NCBI GenBank assembly: GCA_938022295.1
Contig: CALIDR010000144.1
Location: 1 to 32,650, forward strand
Source of the DNA: an uncultured Burkholderiaceae bacterium
GTDB lineage: Bacteria > Pseudomonadota > Gammaproteobacteria > Burkholderiales > Burkholderiaceae_C
DNA: 32,650 nucleotides
Direction: 5' to 3'
Within the stretch, counting starts at the first letter, position 1; every line of letters starts with the position of its first letter. Positions 7,549 through 14,153 of this stretch are shown piece after piece. The translations under genes were made by a program, and so were the position numbers. The notes below the pieces were generated by a model. The model did not search any database and was not told where the DNA came from. It saw nothing but the letters and a program-made list of their open reading frames with translations.

Positions 7549-8487
7549 ATGCACCCCTATGACGATGACCTGATGGACGAGTTTCTGTCCAGCGAACGCC
7601 GCAGTCCCGCGCAGAGGTTCGACGAATCGAACGCGGACACCCTGGAAGAGGAAGCCTTCCTCGACGACGCATTCGACGACATGGAGGCCGACGAAGCGGA
7701 CGAATGGGATGCGATGGAGGCCGACTACGGCATCGTCGGCACCGACGACCGTGTCCGGGTGTCGCCGCAGGCGCGCAATCCCTCGACCCGCCTCTTCCCA
7801 TTCAGCCCGATCCGTTACGTCCAGCGGCGTTCCGCTGGCGGCTTCTCTGCATGGGGCACGGGCAACCTGGTCGCGCCGCGGGTCGTGCTGACCGCGGGAC
7901 ATGTCCTGCGAGACGCGGGCGACAGACCGCTGCGCATCACGCCGGGCGCCGCGTTCGACTCGCCACGTCCCGCCTTGCGCAGCACCGGCCAGCCGCCGAG
8001 CCAGACCGTGAACCGCAGCGCCTTCCGCACGCGAGGCGACTACCGCCCCTGCACCGCGACCGACTACGGGATCATTGTGCTGCCGCGAGCGTTCACGCGC
8101 CCCACGCGCTTCATGCCACTGCAGGCCCGTGCGGCTGCGCGTTCGGCGATTCGTGTGACCGTGGCTGGCTTCCCCGGCGACAAGCAGAGCGCCCACCCCG
8201 GCACGATGTGGCGTCATTCAGAGGGCGTCGAGACCGTGGCGACGACGGACGGCCTGCTGCGGCATCGCGTCGATACGATGCCCGGCAGCAGCGGCAGCCC
8301 CATTTGGCTGCTCGGTGCAGGCGACACGCGCATCCAGATCGGCGTCCACATCGGTGGCCAGGGCTGCGACACCGCCGGAACCCGCAATATCGGGGTCCGG
8401 GTCACCGATGCAGTGATCGCTCAGATCGCGCAGTGGTGCCGCCTGGCGGGTGTGCGTGCGCCCGTCATGTGGCGGTCGCGCCCTTAG
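7549..8487 (+). CDS. Trypsin-fold serine protease, glutamyl endopeptidase (V8)-like, with acidic N-terminal tail, 312 aa
   Basis: A complete catalytic triad is visible: His118 in TAGHVL, Asp172 in TDYGIIVLP and Ser248 in PGSSGSP. The last motif and the surrounding VDTMPGSSGSPIW are typical of the V8/glutamyl endopeptidase branch of family S1 (COG3591-like). The ATG at 7549 is chosen because GAGGTGG stands just before it; an in-frame ATG at 7531 lacks such a site. There is no signal peptide. Instead the first 62 or so residues hold about two dozen Asp/Glu (DDDLMDEF, EEEAFLDDAFDDMEADE), unlike classical secreted V8 enzymes that start with a Sec signal and propeptide. The tail may act as an inhibitory pro-region or an export or interaction tag (inference). 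Its base composition is less GC-rich than that of the neighbours. Confidence 0.85.
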   Translation: MHPYDDDLMDEFLSSERRSPAQRFDESNADTLEEEAFLDDAFDDMEADEADEWDAMEADYGIVGTDDRVRVSPQARNPSTRLFPFSPIRYVQRRSAGGFSAWGTGNLVAPRVVLTAGHVLRDAGDRPLRITPGAAFDSPRPALRSTGQPPSQTVNRSAFRTRGDYRPCTATDYGIIVLPRAFTRPTRFMPLQARAAARSAIRVTVAGFPGDKQSAHPGTMWRHSEGVETVATTDGLLRHRVDTMPGSSGSPIWLLGAGDTRIQIGVHIGGQGCDTAGTRNIGVRVTDAVIAQIAQWCRLAGVRAPVMWRSRP

Positions 8488-8620
8488 CCCAGTGGTCTTC
8501 GGCCGGCGCGCCGTTGGCGTGGCGGCAGGCTCGCGGCCGTGTAGGTGGTCGACGGCGGCAGGCGGCATGGCATCGAAGCGGTCGCCATCTTCGGCCTACA
8601 CTGCGCCCGCTGTTGCTGAA

Positions 8621-8639
8621 CGGCGGCCGGCAGCCGCCG
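8621..8639. repeat. GC-rich hairpin in the leader of the decarboxylase gene
   Basis: CGGCGGC (8621-8627) and GCCGCCG (8633-8639) form a perfect 7-bp stem with a 5-base loop, 16 bases before the decarboxylase ATG. Just upstream lies TACACT (about 8598-8603), which could be a -10 element, although no good -35 is seen. The hairpin may mark the 5' untranslated region. Without a T-run it is not a clear terminator for the protease gene. Confidence 0.35.
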
Positions 8640-8654
8640 ACGAGGTTGGCCACC

Positions 8655-10928
8655 ATGCTGCGCTTCCACTTCCCGATCGTCATCATCGACGAGGACTTCC
8701 GCTCCGAGAACGCGTCGGGGCTGAGCATCCGCGCGCTCGCGCAGGCGATCGAGAAGGAGGGCTTCGAGGTGCTCGGCACGACGAGCTACGGCGACCTCAG
8801 CCAGTTCGCGCAGCAGCAAAGCCGCGCCAGCGCGTTCATCCTGTCGATCGACGACGAGGAGATCGCCGCCGAAGGGGGCCAGCCCGGGCAGGAGGGCCCG
8901 GCGGTCGAGGCGCTGCGCAAGTTCATCCGCGAGATCCGCTTCCGCAACGCCGACATCCCGATCTACCTGTCGGGCGAGACGCGCACGAGCCAGCACATCC
9001 CGAACGACATCCTGCGCGAGCTGCACGGCTTCATCCACATGTTCGAGGACACGCCGGACTTCGTCGCGCGGCACATCATCCGCGAGGCCAAGGCCTACCT
9101 CGACGGGCTGGCGCCGCCGTTCTTCAAGGCGCTGATGGACTACGCGCAGGACGGCTCGTACTCGTGGCACTGCCCGGGGCACTCGGGCGGCGTGGCGTTC
9201 CTGAAGAGCCCGGTCGGGCAGATGTTCCACCAGTTCTTCGGCGAGAACATGCTGCGCGCCGACGTGTGCAACGCCGTCGAGGAACTCGGCCAGCTGCTCG
9301 ACCACACCGGCCCGGTGGCGGCCAGCGAGAAGAACGCCGCGCGCATCTTCAACGCCGACCACTGCTTCTTCGTCACCAACGGCACGAGCACGAGCAACAA
9401 GATCGTCTGGCACCACACGGTGGCGCCGGGCGACGTGGTCGTCGTCGACCGCAACTGCCACAAGAGCATCCTGCACAGCATCATCATGACCGGCGCGGTG
9501 CCGGTGTTCATGACGCCCACGCGCAACCACTACGGGATCATCGGCCCGATCCCGCAGACCGAGTTCTCGCGCTCGGCGATCGAGAAGAAGATCGCCGCCA
9601 ACCCGCTGCTGGCCGGCGTGGATGCGAAGAAGGTCCGCCCGCGCATCATGGCGCTGACGCAGAGCACCTACGACGGCGTGCTCTACAACACCGAGACGAT
9701 CAAGGGCATGGTCGACGGCTGGATCGACACCCTGCACTTCGACGAGGCGTGGCTGCCGCACGCGGCGTTCCACCCGTTCTACGGCAGCTACCACGCGATG
9801 GGCAAGAAGCGCGCGCGCCCGGCGTCGACGATGGTGTACTCGACGCAGTCGACGCACAAGCTGCTGGCCGGCCTGTCGCAGGCCTCGCAGGTGCTGGTGC
9901 AGGACTCGCAGCAGGTGCGGCTGGACCGCCACCTCTTCAACGAGGCGTACCTGATGCACACCAGCACGTCGCCGCAGTACGCGATCATCGCCAGCTGCGA
10001 CGTCGCCGCGGCGATGATGGAGCCGCCCGGCGGCACCGCGCTGGTCGAGGAGAGCATCAAGGAGGCGCTGGACTTCCGGCGCGCGATGCGCAAGGTCGAG
10101 CGCGAGTTCGGCCACGACTGGTGGTTCACCGTCTGGGGCCCCGAGCGGCTCGCCGACGAGGGCATCGGCCGCGCGAGCGACTGGGTGCTCGAGGCCGGCG
10201 CCGACTGGCACGGCTTCGGCGAGGTGTCGCCGGGCTTCAACATGCTCGACCCGATCAAGAGCACCATCATCACCCCGGGCCTGGACGTGGCCGGGCGCTT
10301 CGCGAAGACGGGCATCCCGGCCAGCATCGTCACCAAGTTCCTCGCCGAGCACGGCGTCGTCGTCGAGAAGACGGGGCTGTACTCGTTCTTCATCATGTTC
10401 ACGATCGGCATCACGAAGGGCCGCTGGAACACGCTGCTGACGGCGCTGCAGCAGTTCAAGGACGACTACGACCGCAACGCGCCGCTGTGGCGCATCCTGC
10501 CCGAGTTCGTCGCCAAGCACGCGCGTTACGAGCGCATGGGGCTGCGCGACCTGTGCCAGGCGATCCACGAGATGTATGCTCAGGGCGACGTGGCGCGGCT
10601 GACGACCGAGATGTACCTGTCGGATCTGCAGCCGGCGATGACGCCCACCGACGCCTATGCGCGCATCGCCCACCGCGACACCGAGCGCGTGCCGATCGAC
10701 GAGCTCGAGGGGCGGGTGACGACGTCGCTGCTGACGCCGTACCCGCCGGGCATCCCGCTGCTGATCCCCGGCGAACGCTTCAACCGCAAGATCGTCGACT
10801 TCCTGCGCTTCACGCGCGCGTTCAACGCCGCGTTCCCCGGCTTCGCGACCGACGTCCACGGCCTGATCGAGGAGGAGGGCGACGACGGCCGCCCGCGCTA
10901 CGGCGTGGACTGCGTGCGCCAGCGCTGA
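8655..10928 (+). CDS. Arginine/lysine/ornithine decarboxylase, PLP-dependent, 757 aa
   Basis: This is a full-length member of the bacterial inducible basic-amino-acid decarboxylases (AdiA/LdcC/SpeF type, fold type I), which remove the alpha-carboxyl group to give agmatine, cadaverine or putrescine. Residues 1-130 form the response-regulator-like wing domain (IVIIDEDF, FILSIDDEE). The core contains HCPGHSGGVAF, FVTNGTSTSNK, VVVDRNCHKS, LHFDEAW and STQSTHKLLAGLSQAS, where Lys402 should carry the pyridoxal phosphate. The C-terminal domain has PYPPGIPLLIPGE. The length matches E. coli AdiA (about 755). The ATG at 8655 follows GAGGTTGG. Substrate choice cannot be read safely from sequence, so no symbol is given. 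No amino-acid/polyamine antiporter lies beside it, unlike the classical acid-resistance pairs. Confidence 0.93.
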   Translation: MLRFHFPIVIIDEDFRSENASGLSIRALAQAIEKEGFEVLGTTSYGDLSQFAQQQSRASAFILSIDDEEIAAEGGQPGQEGPAVEALRKFIREIRFRNADIPIYLSGETRTSQHIPNDILRELHGFIHMFEDTPDFVARHIIREAKAYLDGLAPPFFKALMDYAQDGSYSWHCPGHSGGVAFLKSPVGQMFHQFFGENMLRADVCNAVEELGQLLDHTGPVAASEKNAARIFNADHCFFVTNGTSTSNKIVWHHTVAPGDVVVVDRNCHKSILHSIIMTGAVPVFMTPTRNHYGIIGPIPQTEFSRSAIEKKIAANPLLAGVDAKKVRPRIMALTQSTYDGVLYNTETIKGMVDGWIDTLHFDEAWLPHAAFHPFYGSYHAMGKKRARPASTMVYSTQSTHKLLAGLSQASQVLVQDSQQVRLDRHLFNEAYLMHTSTSPQYAIIASCDVAAAMMEPPGGTALVEESIKEALDFRRAMRKVEREFGHDWWFTVWGPERLADEGIGRASDWVLEAGADWHGFGEVSPGFNMLDPIKSTIITPGLDVAGRFAKTGIPASIVTKFLAEHGVVVEKTGLYSFFIMFTIGITKGRWNTLLTALQQFKDDYDRNAPLWRILPEFVAKHARYERMGLRDLCQAIHEMYAQGDVARLTTEMYLSDLQPAMTPTDAYARIAHRDTERVPIDELEGRVTTSLLTPYPPGIPLLIPGERFNRKIVDFLRFTRAFNAAFPGFATDVHGLIEEEGDDGRPRYGVDCVRQR

Positions 10929-10946
10929 CGGCGCAGCGGGGCACCC

Positions 10947-10970
10947 GCGGCGCGCCCGCCGCCGCGCCGC
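10947..10970. terminator. Possible bidirectional terminator between convergent genes
   Basis: GCGGCGCG (10947-10954) and CGCGCCGC (10963-10970) form a perfect 8-bp GC stem with an 8-base loop, exactly in the 45-base gap between the convergent decarboxylase and glk-rpiR genes. Neither side has a T-run, so the call rests on position and stem strength only. Confidence 0.35.
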
Positions 10971-10973
10971 AGG

Positions 10974-12896
10974 TCAGCCGCCGCCGTGCGAGGTCAGGTG
11001 CGCCAGCCCGGCGGTACCGGGCGCGTGCTGCGCCGGCGCGGCCGTGCGCAGGCGCACCGCGCTGCCGTCGCCGGGCGGGGGTCCGGCGGCGTCGTCGGAT
11101 TCCAGCCCGCCGGCAGCCGCCGGTGCCGGGCTGCGCATCGCGACGCCGACGGCGAGGATGTCGATCACGAGCAGGTTCAGGATGCGGCCGACCATCGGCA
11201 TCTGCGTGTCGGGGTCCTCCGCGTGGTCGACGAACAGCGCGACGTCGGCCTTGCGTGCCAGCGGCGACTGGCCGTGGGTGATCGCGATCACCGCCGCCCC
11301 GCGTTCGCGCGCGACGTCGACCGCCGCCAGCAGCTCGGGCACGCGCCCGGTCGGGCTGATCGCGACGACGACCTCATGCTCGGTCAGCACGGCGGCGGCC
11401 AGCCGCTGCAGCCGCGCGTCGGTGTAGGCGACGCTGGGCTTGCCGCAGCGCAGGAACTTGTACTGCGCGTCCTCGGCCACGACGCCGTACTGGCCGACGG
11501 CGTAGAACTCGACGCGCCGGCACGCCAGCAGCAGCGACAGCGCCTGGTCGAGCGCCTCGCGGTGGAGGTGCTCGCGCACCTGCAGGATCGCCGAGGCCGT
11601 GTTGTCGAGCACCTTGGCCCCGATCTCGAGCGCCGAATCGGCGCCGGTGACGACGCTGTGCGTGACCGGGATCGTGCCGCCCAGGCCCGAGGCCAGGCGC
11701 AGCTTGAAGTCCGACAGCCCCTCGCAGCCGAGCGAGCGGCAGAACCGGATCACGGTCGGCTGGCTGACCTCGGCCGCGCGCGCGATGTCGGCGATCGGCT
11801 CGCCGAGCAGCTGGCGCGGACGCGCGAGCACGAGGTCGGCGACCTTGCGCTCGGCCGGCGGCAGCGCGTTGCGGGCGCGGCGCACGCGCTCGATCATGCT
11901 CGACGAGGCGGCCTCGAGCCGGCGCAGCTGCGCGTCGAGGATCGCCGAGACGCCGAGCCAAGTCGCGTGCTCGGCCGTGATGACGAAGGTCGGGATCGCG
12001 GCCAGGTAGGCGCCGAAGCGGCCCTTGGCCTCGAAGCGGGCGCGGAAGCCCGAACGGTCGAAGTGCTCGCCCAGCCGCGGCACGATGCCGCCGCCGATGT
12101 AGACGCCCCCGAGCGCGCCGAGGGTGACGGCGAGGTTCGACGCCGCGGTGCCGAGCATGCAGCAGAAGGCCTCGACCGTCTCGACGCACAGCGGGTCGGT
12201 GCCGGCCATCGCGCGGCGGGTGATCTCGGGTGCCCGCAGCGCCGCGGCGCCGGCCGGGTCGCGGCGTCGGCCGAGCGCGGCGTGGATCAGCTCCAGCCCG
12301 GGGCCCGACAGCAGGCGCTCGAACGAGACGTGGCCGTGCAGCCGCCGCGCGTGCTCGAGGATCGCGAGCTCGCGGTCGTCGGCCGGCGCGAAGCTCGCGT
12401 GCCCGCCTTCCGAGCCGAGCGAGAACCAGCCGTCGTCGACCGGGATCAGCCCCGAGACCCCGAGCCCGGTGCCGGCGCCGAGCAGCCCGATCACGCTGCG
12501 CTCGCGCGCCGCACCGCCGCCGACCTGCCGCCGCTGGTGCGGCGCCAGGCGCGGAATCGCCATCGCCAGCGCGGTGAAGTCGTTGACGACGACCAGCGTG
12601 CGCAGCCCCAGCCGCTGGCGCGTCTGCTCGATCGAGAACTGCCACGGGAAGTTGGTCATCCGCACGTGGTCGCCCTCGACCGGGTTGGCGATCGCCACCG
12701 CCGCATGGGCGATCGCCGTGGCCGGCGGCAAGGTGGCGACGAAGGCCGTGACGGCGGAGGCGAAGTCGGCGTGGTCGGTGCAGCGCAGGGTGGCCGCGTG
12801 CCGGTGGATGCCCGGCGCGGTCTCGACCGCGAACCGGGCATAGGTCGCGCCGACGTCGACGATCAGCCGCGGCGAATCGAACGGCGGGGCGGACAT
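10974..12896 (-). CDS. glk: Bifunctional glucokinase / RpiR-family transcriptional regulator, 640 aa
   Basis: Residues 1 to about 325 are a ROK-independent glucokinase (Glk family) that phosphorylates glucose with ATP. They show VDVGATYARF (phosphate loop), VVNDFTALA with the catalytic Asp, GAGTGLG and EGGH. Residues about 335-410 are an RpiR-type helix-turn-helix (IADIARAAEVSQPTVIRFCRSLGCEGL). About 430-590 is a SIS sugar-phosphate-binding domain (VEFYAVGQYG, VVVAISPTGR, AVIAITHG). This fusion is a known architecture in Burkholderiales. It suggests an enzyme joined to a regulator that senses a downstream sugar phosphate such as glucose-6-phosphate or KDPG (inference). The phosphate loop reads GATY rather than the usual GGTN, so the kinase half may be altered. 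It starts 18 bases after the stand-alone glk, on the same strand, and probably shares its promoter. Confidence 0.92.
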   Translation of the reverse strand: MSAPPFDSPRLIVDVGATYARFAVETAPGIHRHAATLRCTDHADFASAVTAFVATLPPATAIAHAAVAIANPVEGDHVRMTNFPWQFSIEQTRQRLGLRTLVVVNDFTALAMAIPRLAPHQRRQVGGGAARERSVIGLLGAGTGLGVSGLIPVDDGWFSLGSEGGHASFAPADDRELAILEHARRLHGHVSFERLLSGPGLELIHAALGRRRDPAGAAALRAPEITRRAMAGTDPLCVETVEAFCCMLGTAASNLAVTLGALGGVYIGGGIVPRLGEHFDRSGFRARFEAKGRFGAYLAAIPTFVITAEHATWLGVSAILDAQLRRLEAASSSMIERVRRARNALPPAERKVADLVLARPRQLLGEPIADIARAAEVSQPTVIRFCRSLGCEGLSDFKLRLASGLGGTIPVTHSVVTGADSALEIGAKVLDNTASAILQVREHLHREALDQALSLLLACRRVEFYAVGQYGVVAEDAQYKFLRCGKPSVAYTDARLQRLAAAVLTEHEVVVAISPTGRVPELLAAVDVARERGAAVIAITHGQSPLARKADVALFVDHAEDPDTQMPMVGRILNLLVIDILAVGVAMRSPAPAAAGGLESDDAAGPPPGDGSAVRLRTAAPAQHAPGTAGLAHLTSHGGG

Positions 12897-12914
12897 CGGC
12901 GGCGGTCGGGACGC

Positions 12915-13892
12915 CTAGCGCTGTGCCAGGTCGAGCGCGCGCGAGGCGCCGCGCAGCGCCGGCGCGGTGGCGGTGATCAGCCACGTCGGGACGGCGCGCA
13001 GGTAGCCGGCGAACCGGCCCTTGTCCTCGAAGCGGTGGCGGAACAGCGCGTGGTCGAACGCGGCGCCCAGGCGCGGCAGCACGCCGCCGCCGAGATAGAC
13101 CCCGCCGCGTGCGCCGAGCGTCAGCGCCAGGTTGCCGGCGACGTTGCCGAGAAAGCCGCAGAACAGCCGCACCGCTTCGACAGCGCGCGCGTCGCTGGCG
13201 TCGGCGGCGGCCAGCCCGATCTCGCGCGGACCGCGTGCCGGCGGCCCGACGCCGTCGCGCTCGCACAGCGCGGTGTAGACCTCCACCAGGCCGGGGCCCG
13301 ACACGACGCGTTCCGCCGACACGTGCCCGAAGCGCGCGCGCAGCCGCGCGAGCAACTGCGCGTCGGCATCGTCGGCGGCCGCGAGCGTCACGTGGCCGCC
13401 CTCGCCGGCCAGCGGCAGCCAGCCGCCCGAGCCGTCGGGCACCAGGCCCGAGACTCCCAGGCCGGTGCCGGGACCGATGACGCCGATCGCGCAGCCGGCC
13501 ACCGCGGCGCCGCCGCCGATGGCCGTGCGCTCGTCGGGGCTGAGCACCGGCACCGCGAGCGCGAGCGCGGTGAAATCGTTGATCACGACGCAGCGCCGGG
13601 CGCCGAGGGCGGCCCGCAGGCCCTCGATCGAGAACGCCCACGGGCTGTTGGTCAGGCGGACTTCGTCGCCGGTCACCGCGGTCGCGACTCCCAGGCCGAT
13701 CTCGTCCGGGGCCGGCAGCCCCTCGTCGGCAAGGTAGCGCTCGGCCGAGGCGACCGCCGAGGCGTGGTCGGCGCAACGGTGCACGACGACGCGCTGCGGC
13801 AGCCGGTCACCCGGGCCTTGCCAGGCCCAGCGCGCGTTCGTGCCGCCGATGTCGCCGAGCAGCCGCGAGCGGCGCGGGCACGCCGCCGTCAT
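12915..13892 (-). CDS. glk: Glucokinase, 325 aa
   Basis: A single-domain glucokinase (Glk family) that converts glucose and ATP to glucose-6-phosphate in the cytoplasm. Visible motifs are LLGDIGGTNARW (canonical phosphate loop, about residues 11-22), CVVINDFTALALAVP with the catalytic Asp, IGPGTGLGVSGLV, LAGEGGHVTL (sugar-binding EGGH) and GGVYLGGGVLPRLG. The length is typical (about 320-340). The ATG at 13890-13892 has no strong ribosome binding site. It is the first gene of a two-gene - strand unit with the glk-rpiR fusion, and it diverges from the amylase/mal genes. Glucose released by amylase and amylomaltase would be its substrate. Two glucokinases side by side are unusual; this one keeps the more canonical active-site motifs. 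Confidence 0.93.
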   Translation of the reverse strand: MTAACPRRSRLLGDIGGTNARWAWQGPGDRLPQRVVVHRCADHASAVASAERYLADEGLPAPDEIGLGVATAVTGDEVRLTNSPWAFSIEGLRAALGARRCVVINDFTALALAVPVLSPDERTAIGGGAAVAGCAIGVIGPGTGLGVSGLVPDGSGGWLPLAGEGGHVTLAAADDADAQLLARLRARFGHVSAERVVSGPGLVEVYTALCERDGVGPPARGPREIGLAAADASDARAVEAVRLFCGFLGNVAGNLALTLGARGGVYLGGGVLPRLGAAFDHALFRHRFEDKGRFAGYLRAVPTWLITATAPALRGASRALDLAQR

Positions 13893-13935
13893 GCCGAGTT
13901 GACGCGGTACCGGGCCAGGGCAGGGCGCGCGTCGA

Positions 13936-13950
13936 TGTAGTGAAACAACA
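13936..13950. promoter_or_regulatory. HexR/RpiR-like operator 1 (TGTAGTGAAACAACA)
   Basis: This 15-mer matches 13 of 15 positions of the HexR consensus TGTARTWWWAYTACA (recalled from comparative studies of proteobacterial HexR). It is an imperfect palindrome centred on GAA. It lies 44 bases upstream of the glk start codon in a locally A/T-rich island, where a glk promoter would be. The encoded Glk-RpiR protein is the obvious candidate binder (inference). Confidence 0.55.
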
Positions 13951-14067
13951 TTCCGAGCTTCAGCCTTTGGCCGACGAGGCCTCAGAACGCAAGTCTGGCA
14001 GGGCAGTTCCGCAGCTTACGCGCGCGTGCGGCGGACTGGCCCTAGGGGAAACTCCCGGGGAGGAGGC

Positions 14068-14082
14068 TGTAGTTTGGCTACC
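14068..14082. promoter_or_regulatory. HexR/RpiR-like operator 2 (TGTAGTTTGGCTACC)
   Basis: A second 15-mer of the same shape, with perfect GTAG-N7... symmetry of the arms GTAG (14069-14072) and CTAC (14078-14081), matches 12 of 15 HexR consensus positions. It is 72 bases upstream of the amylase start and 118 bases from operator 1. The pair could control both divergent units. Confidence 0.45.
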
Positions 14083-14139
14083 AGAATCCAGAAGAACGAG
14101 AACCAACAGGCGACGGCACGCGGCGTGCCCGCCGGTGGC

Positions 14140-14144
14140 AGGAG
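14140..14144 (+). promoter_or_regulatory. Ribosome binding site AGGAG that fixes a TTG start for the amylase
   Basis: AGGAG lies 9 bases before the TTG at 14154. That TTG is followed at once by a complete signal peptide, so it decides the start codon. Confidence 0.7.
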
Positions 14145-14153
14145 ACAGTCGAA

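Noticed and set aside
8484-10859. Long - strand open frame opposite the decarboxylase.
   Set aside because: The + strand encodes a complete, motif-rich decarboxylase; the antisense frame is low-complexity and unrecognisable.
10986-13940. Long + strand open frame across both glucokinase genes.
   Set aside because: It is the antisense of two clear glucokinase genes and has the Arg/Asp/Gly-rich composition of a GC shadow.
14057-14066. GGGGAGGAGG, an exact match to the E. coli MalT box pattern GGGGA(T/G)GAGG upstream of the amylase.
   Set aside because: MalT activation needs several arranged boxes and a MalT protein, typical of gammaproteobacteria. A single purine-rich 10-mer in GC-rich DNA is easily chance.
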